From SG8-41 sp963802355 (GTDB lineage: Bacteria > Pseudomonadota > Gammaproteobacteria > Burkholderiales > SG8-41): DNA of 64,000 nt. Both the position numbers and the translations under genes were made by a program. Each line of letters starts with the position of its first letter. The stretch's first letter is position 1. The notes under the pieces are model-generated. The model saw nothing but the letters and a program-made list of their open reading frames with translations. It was not told the DNA's origin and searched no databases. Shown in pieces: positions 10,399-19,721 of the stretch. The stretch spans positions 1 to 64,000 of the forward strand of contig CAWDIV010000004.1 of NCBI GenBank assembly GCA_963802355.1, given 5' to 3'.

Positions 10399-10578
10399 AT
10401 CGGTTGCAAAACCCTGAGTGGTAAGCGGTGCGCCTCAGCTAGTGGGGCAATTGCAGATGTCGATGCGCGGCCGGCCGCGTGCTCTCGAATCTGGTGGGTT
10501 GCCCGCATCGAGTTTCCCGCCTCGGACTGGCCCTCAAAACATCTTGTTTTCAGGTGTTGCGTCGGCGCACCGGCGCCC

Positions 10579-10939
10579 TCACCACCCGTACGGGCTGCGC
10601 CCGAAATACGGACGGAACGGGGAACCGGGAAACGGCGGATAACAAATAAGCGTCACGCGCGCGGACCCATTCCGAGGACCGTACCGCCTCGATATAGGTC
10701 TGCTGGATGTAGTCGATTACCTTGTCGGGCACGCCCTGCTCGCGCATCTTCGCCAGCTCGGATGCCGGCAATTGATAGACTGCCCGCGATTCATGGATGC
10801 GCTGGATGATGGCGTCCGCGCTCTGACCGCTCTTCGCCATCTGGACAATTTCCGCGATGGTTGGCGGCGGGGGCAAAGGCTCCAGGCCGGCGCAGCCCGC
10901 GAGTGCAGCAACGAACAACAGTGTAGCGAGATGCCGCAT
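10579..10939 (-). CDS. Putative lipoprotein of unknown function, C-terminus frameshifted
   Basis: Starts at ATG 10937-10939 with a lipobox (LAGC, Cys16), so likely a lipid-anchored envelope protein. A proline stretch is followed by a helical domain, TIAEIVQMAKSGQSADAIIQRI, and then KMREQGVPDKVIDYIQQTY, reminiscent of small tandem helical repeats in uncharacterised Burkholderiales lipoproteins. The open frame continues to 10550, but another frame near the end reads YPPFPGSPFRPYFGRSPYGW then TGA at 10579-10581. That aromatic/Pro/Gly tail is usual for such proteins, so one base shift near 10640 is likely. Confidence 0.6.
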
Positions 10940-11283
10940 AGGGTGCTCCTTCCTGCTTGAGACAGCGACCGCATGGGAAAGTTATTCCACGAATTCGTAA
11001 TCGGTGCCAGACGCGAAGCAAACCGCAGCCAGGTTGGACACCTGGCGAGGATTTGCGACAAAGTGTCCCGCGCAGGGCGGAGCAGGTTCCAAGCGTTGTA
11101 TGCTGGATGACCCGGGAGCGGGAGTCGAGCGCGGATCGCTCTCAACGGTCGCATCCGTAACGGGCCTCTCTCTTATGGCGCGTGGCCGATTGTCGCTGGA
11201 CTTTCGCAGGTTATTTACGGAACGGCACACTAGGGCATTCTGCCAAAAGCCCTCAACATGGGGATGCCCTGCGTGCATCGACT
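10940..11283. other. Intergenic region between divergent genes, nothing supported
   Basis: This separates the minus-strand lipoprotein from the plus-strand ChaN-like gene, so it should carry both promoters. I could not identify -35/-10 pairs with confidence, and no RNA or repeat is visible. Confidence 0.4.
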
Positions 11284-12294
11284 ATGGAACGAAGACTCGC
11301 TATCGCTGCCATCGGTCTAGTCGCACTTGCGGCCTGCCAAGGCAACGGACGAACCATAACTAGAATGATGCCTCCCGCCAGGCGTTGGCGGTCAACTCTT
11401 CAACTCGACCACCCTCTCGTCGGCGTACTCTGGCAGGCGGCTGAGGGCCGGCGCGTCGATGAGCGAACTCTCACCAGCGAACTGCGTACCGCGCGCTATC
11501 GTTTGCTCGGCGAAATCCATGACAATCCCGACCACCACGAGATCCAGCTCGAGCTGCTGCGGAGCCTGGCCGAAGCCGGGTTAAAGCCGACCGTAGTGTT
11601 CGAGCAATTCGACAAGGAACACGATCCGGCGCTCCAGCAGCGGCTGGCCCGCGGCAACGTCACGCCTGACGATGTTGCGAGCGCCGTCAACTTCAACCGC
11701 GCGGGATGGGATTGGGATTTCTACCGCCCCCTGGTCGAACTCGCGCTGCGCCACGGCATGCCCCTGCGGGCTGCCAATCTCTCCCGTGCCGCCGCCCGGC
11801 GCATCATCAAGGAAGGCATGGAATCCCTGGGCTCCGGACGGATCGCCGCCCTCCGTCTGGAAACCGTTTGGTCGCCGCAACAGGAGCAAGCGCTGAGAGA
11901 TCTAATATTTGAGGGGCATTGCCGCGCCCTGCCCGAGCGGCTCCTTCCCGCCATGGCCCTCGCGCAGCGCGTGCGAGACGCTACGCTCGCCGAAGCGCTG
12001 CTCGATTCCGGCGCGGACGGCGCGGTATTGATAGCGGGCAACGGGCACGTGCGGCGCGATCTGGCGGTGCCGCTTTACCTCAGCGCTGCAGTTGGCGGCG
12101 CAGCGACACGCGCGGTAGGGATACTGGAGGTAGAGGACGGGAAAACAGATCCCCGTTCCTATGTCGAAACCGCCGCCTCACCGCCGTTGGCATACGACTT
12201 CGTATGTTTCACACCGGCGTGGAGCCGACCCGATCCCTGCGAAGCGTTCAGAAGGAGCGGCGGGGAACGGGCCCGAAGGTGTCAGGAACCTTAG
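11284..12294 (+). CDS. ChaN-family (DUF399) heme-binding lipoprotein
   Basis: The ATG at 11284 gives MERRLAIAAIGLVALAACQG with a lipobox cysteine at residue 18, in preference to a longer frame from 11182. The family signature LLGEIHDNPDHH lies at residues 74-85. It is followed by VVFEQFD, the helical lid and a late AGNGHVRRDLAVP motif. ChaN-like proteins are iron-regulated outer-membrane lipoproteins; the Campylobacter member binds two cofacial hemes. The iron-storage and uptake genes to the right support a role in heme or iron handling. The last codons and the stop lie inside a REP-like palindrome, so the C-terminal RRCQEP is repeat-encoded. Confidence 0.8.
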   Translation: MERRLAIAAIGLVALAACQGNGRTITRMMPPARRWRSTLQLDHPLVGVLWQAAEGRRVDERTLTSELRTARYRLLGEIHDNPDHHEIQLELLRSLAEAGLKPTVVFEQFDKEHDPALQQRLARGNVTPDDVASAVNFNRAGWDWDFYRPLVELALRHGMPLRAANLSRAAARRIIKEGMESLGSGRIAALRLETVWSPQQEQALRDLIFEGHCRALPERLLPAMALAQRVRDATLAEALLDSGADGAVLIAGNGHVRRDLAVPLYLSAAVGGAATRAVGILEVEDGKTDPRSYVETAASPPLAYDFVCFTPAWSRPDPCEAFRRSGGERARRCQEP

Positions 12295-12316
12295 CGTTTA
12301 GGGTTCCTGACACCTT
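12276..12316. repeat. REP-like palindrome (AAGGTGTCAGGAACC family)
   Basis: The arms AAGGTGTCAGGAACC (12276-12290) and GGTTCCTGACACCTT (12302-12316) are perfect 15-bp inverted repeats around an 11-base loop. The same arms occur beside the IS5 element at 61626-62491. It sits at the 3' end of the ChaN-like gene, convergent with bfr, and could act as a bidirectional terminator. Confidence 0.8.
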
Positions 12317-12329
12317 AGCGGGCGCTAGA

Positions 12330-12806
12330 TCAGGATGGCCCGCCGATCTGCGACTGCAGGTAGTTCTGCAGGCCGACCTGGCCGATCAGGTCCAGCTGGG
12401 TTTCCAGCAAGTCGATGTGCTCTTCCTCGCTTTCGAGGATCTCCTCGAAGAGCTCGCGCGAGATGTAGTCGCCGCAGGTCTCGCAATAGGCGATCGCTTC
12501 TTTCAAAACGGGGTGCGCGGCGCGCTCGAGCTTGAGATCGCACTCCAGCGCTTCCTTGGCGTTCTCGCCGACCAGGAGCTTGTTCAGGTCCTGCAGATTG
12601 GGCAGGCCTTCCAGAAACAGGATGCGCTCGATCAACCGGTCCGCATGCTTCATTTCGTCGATCGATTCCTTCTTCTCGTGCTCGCCCAGCTTCTTCAGTC
12701 CCCAGTTGTCGAACATACGAGCATGAAGAAAATACTGGTTGATCGCGGTGAGCTCGTTGGTGAGCACCTTGTTGAGGTGCTGGATGACTTGCTTGTCGCC
12801 CTTCAT
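12330..12806 (-). CDS. bfr: Bacterioferritin
   Basis: A protein of 158 residues from ATG 12804-12806, with AAGGAGG upstream; a longer frame to 12866 is not needed. It forms 24-mer iron-storage shells. The ferroxidase ligands Glu18, Glu51, His54, Glu94, Glu127 and His130 are all present, as is Met52, the axial heme ligand (DEMKHADR), so it should be a heme-containing bacterioferritin. It lies just downstream of bfd on the same strand (gap 114 bases), the classical bfd-bfr order in which Bfd reduces stored ferric iron for release. The gene is intact. Confidence 0.95.
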   Translation of the reverse strand: MKGDKQVIQHLNKVLTNELTAINQYFLHARMFDNWGLKKLGEHEKKESIDEMKHADRLIERILFLEGLPNLQDLNKLLVGENAKEALECDLKLERAAHPVLKEAIAYCETCGDYISRELFEEILESEEEHIDLLETQLDLIGQVGLQNYLQSQIGGPS

Positions 12807-12920
12807 GCGCGCCTCCTTCCGGTGAATCGAAAGAATAGCATTGGAGCACAGGTTCTCACCTGCCACTGCAAACTCGAAGGGAATCGGACCAGCAGCCGCG
12901 GAACGAGGATTGAGCGAGTT

Positions 12921-13120
12921 TTACGCGCTGCACGCCAGCGCGCCGCAAGACGTATCGGCGAGCGCGTCGTTCAGGATGTCACAAGCGTAGCCGCGGCACT
13001 TACCGCAGTCGGTGGCGACGCCGAGGCCCTCGCGCAGGTCGGTAAAGGTCGGTCGCCCCGAGATCCACGGCCTGGCGGATCTCGACGCTCGGTCACGGCA
13101 TTGCAGATGCAGACGTACAT
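12921..13120 (-). CDS. bfd: Bacterioferritin-associated ferredoxin, frameshifted
   Basis: The start is MYVCICNAVTER from ATG 13118-13120, with the first two cysteines (CxC). A second frame supplies FTDLREGLGVATDCGKCRGYACDIL with the CxxC pair. Together these are the four [2Fe-2S] ligands of Bfd. One extra base near 13095 and another near 13050 restore one frame. Bfd docks on bacterioferritin and passes electrons to its heme to mobilise iron. A Fur-box-like site lies just upstream, consistent with induction under iron limitation. Confidence 0.85.
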
Positions 13121-13150
13121 CTGCGTGGTCCGTATTGTATAGTGTATTGC

Positions 13151-13176
13151 AATACGAATCATTCTCATTTATATTC
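13151..13176. promoter_or_regulatory. Fur-box-like site between bfd and tonB
   Basis: The AT-rich island (AATACGAATCATTCTCATTT and following) stands out in GC-rich DNA and contains GAATCATTCTCATTT, close to the Fur consensus hexamer array. It lies between the divergent bfd and tonB genes, both classical Fur targets. Confidence 0.65.
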
Positions 13177-13227
13177 GCACTTCGTGTCAAGCAATTTCAT
13201 GATCCCAAATTTACTGTTGTTCGGCAA

Positions 13228-13936
13228 ATGGTTAGCCGACTGCCCCCTCGACCTGCGCCCTGCGTAACATACCGTTTGCACGCAGAAATCGGGCGCATCG
13301 TGGCCGCTGCCGGGGTGACGGTTCTGCCTGCACGCTGCAGCAATCGCGGTGCTGCTCCAGTTTCAGCCGGTGCGCTCGGCGCTGATCTCGCAAGCGGTGC
13401 CCATCATGGTGAGCCTGATCACGCCGCCGCGCCCGTCAGTCGAAAAACCAAAGGAGCCTGCCCAGGCCGCTGCCGGTCAAGCCCCGCCTCAAGCGCGCGG
13501 AACCCCAGCCCGACCCGCCGCCCCTGATCACAGCCGCGACCGAGGCGCCACCGCCGCCGGCGGCGCCCGCGCCGCAACCCGTCGCACCTGCTGTCGCTCG
13601 CCGCGCCAGTCGCGGCCGCTCCGGCTGCCCGCCACCGCGTGCCCGTGGTTCCGCCGAATTTCAATGCCGGCGTACCTCGAACAACCCGGCGCCCGCCTAT
13701 CCCGCCGCTAGCGCGCCGCGCTGGGCCAGCAGGGCAAAGTCATGCTGCGCGTGCTCGTCAATGCCGGACGGCACCGCCGACAAGGTCGAAATCCGCTCGA
13801 GCAGCGGGTTCAACCGGCTCGACGACGCCGCGCTCGAGGCCGTCAGGCACTGGCGTTTCGTTCCGGCGCGGCAGGGTGACACAACCGGTTGCCGGCGTGG
13901 GTGCTGGTACCGATCACCTTCACTCTGGAAAGCTGA
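13228..13936 (+). CDS. tonB: Energy transducer TonB, frameshifted
   Basis: Pieces in different frames reconstruct a TonB. The N-terminal membrane anchor region (VTYRLHAEIGRIVAAAGVTVL, then AVLLQFQPVRSALISQAVPIMVSLITPP) is followed by a Pro/Ala/Lys-rich periplasmic spacer. The C-terminal domain reads PPNFNA, then KVMLRVLVNADGTADKVEI, SSGFNRLDDAALEAVRHWRFVPAR and ends ITFTLES at 13934-13936. It couples the inner-membrane proton-motive force to outer-membrane receptors such as the siderophore receptor at 17349-19511. The ATG at 13228 is a tentative start; the order tonB-exbB-exbD-hemP is certain. Confidence 0.82.
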
Positions 13937-13939
13937 AAC

Positions 13940-14692
13940 ATGGAACCCACTCAAGCCGCAGGCATTTGCAAGATTTCTTGCCCAGACCGACACCATAGGC
14001 AAGGCGGCACTCGTAGTCCTGCTGCTGATGTCGATCGCGACCTGGTATCTCATCATCACCAAAAGCATCCAGACGCTGATGACGCGCCGGCGCACGGCGC
14101 GTTTCCTCGAAATCATTCTGGGATGCGCCCTCGTTGCAGGCGGTGGCCACGCATCTCGAGGAGCATCATCCCGACGAGCCGTTTTCTCATCTCGCGTGGC
14201 ACGCCATCGTCGCCGCGCGCCATCACCAGCGCCACGGCGCCAACAAGCTGAACGAAGCCGGCAGCACCGCGGAGTTCGTCACGCGCGCGATGCGCCGCGT
14301 CATCGACGAGGAAACCGCGCGCTTCGAGTCGGGCCTCGACCGTGCTCGCCTCGGTCGGCAGCACCGCGCCCTTCGTCGGGACTGTTCGGCACCGTCTGGG
14401 CGCGTCTATCACGCGCTCATCAACATCGGCATGAGCGGCCAGGGCACGCTCGACAAGGTGGCCGGCCCGGTCGGCGAGGCGCTGATCATGACCGCCGCTC
14501 GGGCTGGTGGTCGCGATTCCCGCGGTGCTCGCCTACAACGCATTCGTGCGCTCGAACCGCGTGGTGCTCGCCACAGCTCGACGGCTTCGCGCACGATCTC
14601 TACGCCTTGCTCACCACCGGCTCGCACGTGAACGAGGTCGCTGCGGTGTTGCCGCTCGAAGCCGGCGCATCGTGCAAGGACAAGGAGCCTGA
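13940..14692 (+). CDS. exbB: ExbB/TolQ-type proton channel subunit, frameshifted
   Basis: Begins 3 bases after the tonB stop. The reconstructed protein has a first membrane helix (ALVVLLLMSIATWYLIITKS), a cytoplasmic helical part (HLEEHHPDEPFSHLAWHAIV and NKLNEAGSTAEFVTRAMRRV) and the conserved core GTVW..YHALINIGMSGQGTLDKVAGPVGEALIMTA, then GLVVAIPAVLAYNAFVR. These are the pore helices of ExbB, which forms the pentameric stator around ExbD. At least three base shifts break it. A TGA at 14690-14692 just before exbD is the likely end. Confidence 0.82.
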
Positions 14693-14693
14693 C

Positions 14694-15125
14694 ATGGCTT
14701 TCGGCGGCTTTCATCGCAGCGGCGCCGACGCGCCGATGGCGGAGATCAACATGATTCCGCTGATCGACGTGATGCTGGTGCTGCTCGTCATCTTCATCAT
14801 CACCGCGCCGCTCCTCACGCACGCCGTGAAGATCGATCTGCCCAAGGCCGCAAGCCACGCCCAATCTGACGCGGCCCGACAATATCCAGTTGGGCGATCG
14901 AGGGCGAGCGGCGAGATCTACTGGAACGGCGAAGCCCGTGGACGCCGCAACGCTCGCGCACGCGCATGGCTGCCGCTGGACGCCTCAATCCGCAGCCCGA
15001 GGTGCACATCCGCGCCGATGCAACGACGCAATACCAGCGCGTCGCGCGAAGTGATCTCGCTCGCCGCCCGAGCCGGACTCGTGAAGATAGGCTTCGTAAC
15101 CGACCCGCGGGAGAACTCCCGATGA
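14694..15125 (+). CDS. exbD: ExbD/TolR-type subunit, frameshifted
   Basis: ATG 14694, one base after the exbB stop. The N-terminal INMIPLIDVMLVLLVIFIITAPLL carries the conserved membrane Asp (in PLIDVMLVLL) that is essential for proton use. The periplasmic domain continues across frames (KIDLPKAASHA, GEIYWNGE, PQPEVHIRADATTQYQRV, VISLAARAGLVKIGFVTDP). About three shifts are needed. It partners ExbB and TonB. The last codons overlap the hemP start (ATGA). Confidence 0.82.
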   Translation: MAFGGFHRSGADAPMAEINMIPLIDVMLVLLVIFIITAPLLTHAVKIDLPKAASHAQSDAARQYPVGRSRASGEIYWNGEARGRRNARARAWLPLDASIRSPRCTSAPMQRRNTSASREVISLAARAGLVKIGFVTDPRENSR

Positions 15126-15330
15126 GCGACTCTTCAGGCAACAGCCTCAAACCGTCCACCGTGCCTTCGGAACAGCATGCCGCCCTCCTCGCCGGCAAGC
15201 CTAGTACCGGGGTAAACGCATCAGCAGCGCGGAACTGTTTGCCGGCGCGCGCGAAGTGCTGATCGATCACTCGGGCGAGACCTACCGGCTCAGGCACACC
15301 AGCCAGGGAAAGTTGATCCTGACTAAATAG
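15122..15330 (+). CDS. hemP: Hemin uptake protein HemP/HmuP, frameshifted
   Basis: ATG 15122 overlaps the exbD stop. The first part, MSDSSGNSLKPSTVPSEQHA, is followed in another frame by RISSAELFAGAREVLIDHSG and YRLRHTSQGKLILTK, ending with TAG at 15328-15330. The C-terminal pattern 'S..LF.G..E..I.H.G..YRLR.T..GKLILTK' is diagnostic of HemP (about 60-70 residues). HemP/HmuP is needed for heme uptake and in Bradyrhizobium and Burkholderia acts as a co-activator of heme receptor transcription. One shift near 15210 breaks it. Confidence 0.85.
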
Positions 15331-15365
15331 GCAACGCTGCCGTCACCCTGGACCACGGAATTGAA

Positions 15366-17349
15366 ATGGGCCGCCTGATACGAATCTACGCATTGCTTAT
15401 CTGTCTGCTGCTCCTGCCGCTCTCCGGGCTCGCGCAGAACACGGCCGCAACCGGCGCGCAGACTGTCGTGCACATGCTGGACTACATCGGCGTCGACTAC
15501 CCCGGCGCGGTGCAGGACGGCAAGGTGAAGAACGAAGACGAATTCAAGGAAATGGTCGAGTTCACAGGCCAAGTAGCAACCTCCTTGAAAGCGTTGCGGG
15601 CGAACCCGCGGCAGTCGGCGCTGATTGCCGACGGTGAGAAGCTCGCGCGCATGGTCAAGGAGAAGGCGGCGGCCGCAGAGGTCGCGGCGGCCGCGCGCAA
15701 GCTGCGCTGGGACGTCATCGGCGCCTACAACGTCACGGTTACGCCGAAAACCGCACCGGATCTCAAAGCGGGTGCCAAGCTTTACCAGACCATGTGCGCG
15801 GGCTGCCACGGTGCCGAAGGAAGGGGTGACGGGCCCGCCGCAGTCAAGCTCGATCCCAAGCCATCCAATTTTAACGATCGCGAGCGCATGACGAATCGCA
15901 GCATATTCGGCCTCTACAACACCGTAACGCTGGGCGTCAAAGGCACGGCAATGTCGCCCTACGGACAGCTGACGGAAGATGAACGTTGGGCCCTCGCCCT
16001 TCATGTCGCCAATTTCTCTTCGGCGGCGGAAAGTCGTGCACGCGGCGCAAACCTGTGGAAAGAGGGCAAAGGCAGCCAGGTTTTTCCGGATCTCGTGAAC
16101 GTCGTCACGCTCTCTTCCAATGAAGTGCAGGAGCGTTACGGCGAGGAAATGGCGGCCATTCAGAGCTATCTCATCGCTCACCCCGACACAGTGACGCAGC
16201 GCGAGCGTAATCCGATCGCGTTCGCGCAGGCCAAGCTCGATGAGGCCGTTGCGGCGCTATCGCAAGGGCGATCGTACCGGCGCGCTGCAACTCGCAGTCA
16301 CGGCCTACGTCGAGGGGTATGAGTTGATCGAGCGGAGCCTCGCGAACGTGGACGAGAAGCTCATGCGCGAAGGCGAGCGCGAGATGATGGCGTTGCGTAA
16401 CCTCATCCGTGGCGAGGCGCCGCTCGCCGATGTGGAGGTCCAGGCAAAACGCGTCTCCGCCGTGCTGGAACGCGCCCGCGAGCGGCTCGACGCCGGAGCG
16501 CTGTCGGCGGAGGCGATCTTCACCAGCGCGCTCATCATCCTGCTGCGTGAAGGGCTGGAGGCGCTGCTGGTGGTCGCCGCGATTGTGGCATTTCTTATCA
16601 AGGCGAACCGCCGCGACGCGCTCATCTGGGTGCATGCCGGCTGGATCAGCGCCATCGCGCTCGGCTTCGCGACCTGGGTCGTCGCAAGCTATGCCATCGC
16701 GATCTCTGGCGCACATCGTGAGATCACGGAAGGGGTCACCGGACTCATCGCTGCGGCGATGCTGGTCTATGTGGGGTACTGGCTGCACAACAAAGCGTCG
16801 GCGCAAGTCTGGCAGAACTTCATTCGGAACAGCGTAGGCACAGCCCTCGCGAGCCTGTACGTTATGGGCAATGGCGGGAGTATCTTTTCTCGCCGTCTAC
16901 CGGGAAATGTTTGAGACAGTCCTTTTCTACCAGGCACTCTGGGTCCAGGCGGGCGAGTCCGGCCGCGGAGCGCTCGCGGGCGGCCTGCTCGCCGCCACCG
17001 CGGCGCTCGCCGCGATCGGATGGGGGATCTTCCGTTACAGCGTGCGTCTGCCGTTGGGACCATTCTTCACGGTCATGTCCTGGCTGATGTGCGTGCTCGC
17101 AGTGGTGCTTGGCCGGAAAGGGGGTGGCCGCGCTACAGGAAGCAGGGATAATCGGCGCCGGCGTCCTGAGCGTTCCGTCAGTTCCCTTGCTTGGTGTCTT
17201 TCCGACGGTACAAACACTTGTCGCCCAGGTAGCCGTCATCGCATGCATCGCCGCCCTGCTCTACTTTGGCGGGAAATCGTGCAAGCGCGCCGCAATCGGA
17301 AGCCCGAGAGACGCAGTCGCCGAGCGAGCGCCGTCTGCCGTCTCGGCGC
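15366..17349 (+). CDS. Cytochrome c - FTR1-family iron permease fusion, frameshifted
   Basis: A single gene of about 650 codons in several frames. The N-terminal signal peptide (LICLLLLPLSGLAQ) is followed by a helical region and a c-type cytochrome domain with heme motif CAGCH at residues 144-148 and a distal MSPYG methionine. After a +1 shift near 16258 comes an FTR1 permease with two REXXE-type motifs: LREGLEALLVV and, after a shift near 16873, YREMFETVLFYQALW. Another +1 shift near 17108 leads to the last helices (GVLSVPSVPLLGVFPTVQTL). FTR1 imports ferric iron coupled to oxidation of ferrous iron; the attached cytochrome probably accepts that electron. The exact stop is uncertain because it meets the convergent receptor gene. 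Confidence 0.8.
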
Positions 17350-19511
17350 TAGAAGACCGTCGACAAGGTCAGTCTCGCGTTGCGCGGCGCGCCCGGGCTG
17401 ATGTTGTTATCGCCATCGACAGTCGGGAAATACTTTCTGTCGAAGATGTTTTCGACATTGAGCGCGAGTCGGGTCTTGCCGCCGGCGAAGGTGTAGAAGA
17501 CCGCCCCGTCGACGCGAGTGAAGCTCGGCAGCTTCACCGTGTTGTTGAAGGACGTGAAGGATTCGTCCTGGTAGATCAGCCCGAGGCCGGCCGACCAGCC
17601 CGCGGCGATATCGATCTTGTTCCACAGGGAGAGGGTGTTCTCCGGAACGAGGCCGATCTTGTTGCCGGCAGGGATTACGGCTGCGCCGCTGGCGACTGGA
17701 TTGGTGACGCGGCCGTCCAGATAGGCGTACCCGCCGTAGATCTGCCAGTAACGCGCGACCTCGCCCTGCAGTCCGATCTCGAAACCCTCGGTGCGCTGCT
17801 GGCCGGTCTTGACGAAGAATCCCGGACGCAGGGGATCGTTGACGCGCACCTCGTCGCGGTCCAGGCGAAACACGGCGGTCGAAAGGGTCAAGTGGGGCAG
17901 GAGGTCCCAGCGCGCGCCGACCTCATAGTTCTTCGCTTTCTCCGGGGCCAGGTCGGCGGTGTTCGTCGCGAGGTTCAATTGCTCGCCTGAAGGCAGGACA
18001 GCGTAGCTGTAGCTCACGTAATAGGCGGCGGCAGGGGTCGGCGTCCAGATCAACCCCACGCGCGGACTGAAGGCGTTGTCGGTGCGCGACAGATCGACCG
18101 CCGGCGTAGTCGTCCTTCGATCGTCGAATTCGACCTTGAAGTGATCGTAGCGCAGGCCGGCGATCATCTTCCAATGAGGGGAGAAGGCGATTTGGTCCTG
18201 GACGTACACCGCTGCGATATCGGCCTTTACCTTGTTGTCGGCATCGGTGCCGTTCGGACGGAAAGCGGTGGCGACCGCGAACGGGTTGGCGGCGGGCACG
18301 ACGGCGCCGATGGCGGTGCCGGTGGGGCCGAAGAAGCCGGTATTGCGCTTATTGTCGCTGTTCTGGTGGCCGAGCTCAACGCCCGCGAGCAGCGTGTGCT
18401 CGACGCCGCCGGCGCTGAGCTTCTTTATGAGGTCGGTCTGGTTGAAGAAATTGGTACGCTTGTTGGCGTTGTTGTCCGCCGACAGGGTCAGATTGCCCGC
18501 GGCATTGACGGCGCTGCCCGGAAAAACGTTCTGGTAATACTTGTCGTAGTGGGTGGCGCGGAAGGTGTTCTTCAATTGCACACCGCCGCCGAAGTCGTGG
18601 TCCAGCACGGCGTAAAGGCCGCTGACCACGTTTCGGGCATGACTCTGGTCGGCGTTGCCGAAGAAAGTGCTAGGGTCGGTGTTGAACGGCGCGCCGTTGA
18701 ACGAGGGGAAGCCGCGGTCGGCGGTCCGATAGTCCCAGAGGTACTCCAATCCCAGCGTGAGCGCGGTCTGCCCGCTCCACGCATAGGTCATCGTGGGATT
18801 CACAGCGTAGCGCTCGAGATTGAAGCCATTGCGGAAGCTATCGGCGTTTTCGTACATCGCATTCAGGCGCCATGCCAGCGTTTCGCTCAGCTTGTTGCCG
18901 TAGTCCAGCGTGCCCCGAAACTGGCTGTAGCTGCCGATGGTGACGTTCGCCTCGCCGACGGGACCGAACACCGGCTTCTTGGTTACTCGATTCACCACCC
19001 CGCCGGCGCCGCCGCGGCCGAAGGCCATGCCGGCGGGACCCTTGAGGATCTCGACGCGCTCCAGGTTGTACAGATCGCGGAAGACCTGCGCGTCGTCGCG
19101 GACGCCGTCGACGTAAAAGTCGGCCGTCGTGCTGTTCCCGCGCAGGACGATCTGGTCGCGGTTGCCCTCGCCCTGGTGCATCAACACGCCGGGAACGTAG
19201 CGGAAGACATCGCTCAGGCTCTGCATCCCCGCATCCTTCATCATCTGGGCAGGGACGACGCTCACCGATGCAGGCACCTCTTTGAGCGGCGTGTCCGTCT
19301 TGGTAAAGGTGCTGGAACGGGTGGCGCGGTAGTCCGTCACCGGCCCGTCAGCACGTTCTGCCTGGTCCTTCACCTTGATTTCGGGCAGGGTCGTCTCAGG
19401 CTGCCGCGACTGCGCGGTCGCTTCGGCCTGCGCCTGTGCGGCCGCAATCTGCGGCGCGGAGAACATCACGAAAACCGCCGCTGCCAGCGGCCGGCGTTTG
19501 AACTCGTGCAT
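17349..19511 (-). CDS. TonB-dependent siderophore receptor (catecholate/Fiu-like)
   Basis: An outer-membrane receptor of 720 residues. It has a signal peptide (1-25), a TonB-box-like LPEIKV near 43, then the plug domain (VPASVSVVPAQMM, LSDVFRYVPGV, GNRDQIVLRGNST, FYVDGVRDDAQVFRDLYNLERVEILKGPAG, GRGGAGGVVN). A 22-strand barrel follows, ending in an aromatic (LTLSTVF). The plug signature is closest to the TonB-siderophore subfamily that includes Fiu, a catecholate receptor. This is inference from pattern; the ligand is not proven. It is convergent with the iron permease, has a Fur-box-like site upstream, and depends on TonB-ExbBD encoded nearby. The gene is intact. Confidence 0.88.
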   Translation of the reverse strand: MHEFKRRPLAAAVFVMFSAPQIAAAQAQAEATAQSRQPETTLPEIKVKDQAERADGPVTDYRATRSSTFTKTDTPLKEVPASVSVVPAQMMKDAGMQSLSDVFRYVPGVLMHQGEGNRDQIVLRGNSTTADFYVDGVRDDAQVFRDLYNLERVEILKGPAGMAFGRGGAGGVVNRVTKKPVFGPVGEANVTIGSYSQFRGTLDYGNKLSETLAWRLNAMYENADSFRNGFNLERYAVNPTMTYAWSGQTALTLGLEYLWDYRTADRGFPSFNGAPFNTDPSTFFGNADQSHARNVVSGLYAVLDHDFGGGVQLKNTFRATHYDKYYQNVFPGSAVNAAGNLTLSADNNANKRTNFFNQTDLIKKLSAGGVEHTLLAGVELGHQNSDNKRNTGFFGPTGTAIGAVVPAANPFAVATAFRPNGTDADNKVKADIAAVYVQDQIAFSPHWKMIAGLRYDHFKVEFDDRRTTTPAVDLSRTDNAFSPRVGLIWTPTPAAAYYVSYSYAVLPSGEQLNLATNTADLAPEKAKNYEVGARWDLLPHLTLSTAVFRLDRDEVRVNDPLRPGFFVKTGQQRTEGFEIGLQGEVARYWQIYGGYAYLDGRVTNPVASGAAVIPAGNKIGLVPENTLSLWNKIDIAAGWSAGLGLIYQDESFTSFNNTVKLPSFTRVDGAVFYTFAGGKTRLALNVENIFDRKYFPTVDGDNNISPGAPRNARLTLSTVF

Positions 19512-19635
19512 TTGCCACCTCCCATCTCAAGTTCTCAGCAGAAAATCACTGCAGAACTTGCTGGCTGCCGGGAAGGTGGCTGGCTCGTCTGCTTATGAAT
19601 TCCCCCAAGCCTGTGCGGCTTGTGGTAATTCATTA

Positions 19636-19655
19636 GGAATGATAATTGTTCTCAA
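19636..19655 (-). promoter_or_regulatory. Fur-box-like site upstream of the siderophore receptor
   Basis: The sequence GGAATGATAATTGTTCTCA, 125-145 bases before the receptor start, matches the Fur box pattern (core AATGATAATTGTTCTC) well. Repression of the receptor under iron-replete conditions is the expected outcome. Confidence 0.7.
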
Positions 19656-19721
19656 ACACGCCGTCAAAAGGTTTGGGGCGCCGTTCAGGCGCGCCCATTG
19701 GTGTACTCTCGCGCGATACTT

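Noticed and set aside
18141..19598. 485-codon plus-strand frame
   Set aside because: Antisense shadow of the siderophore receptor.
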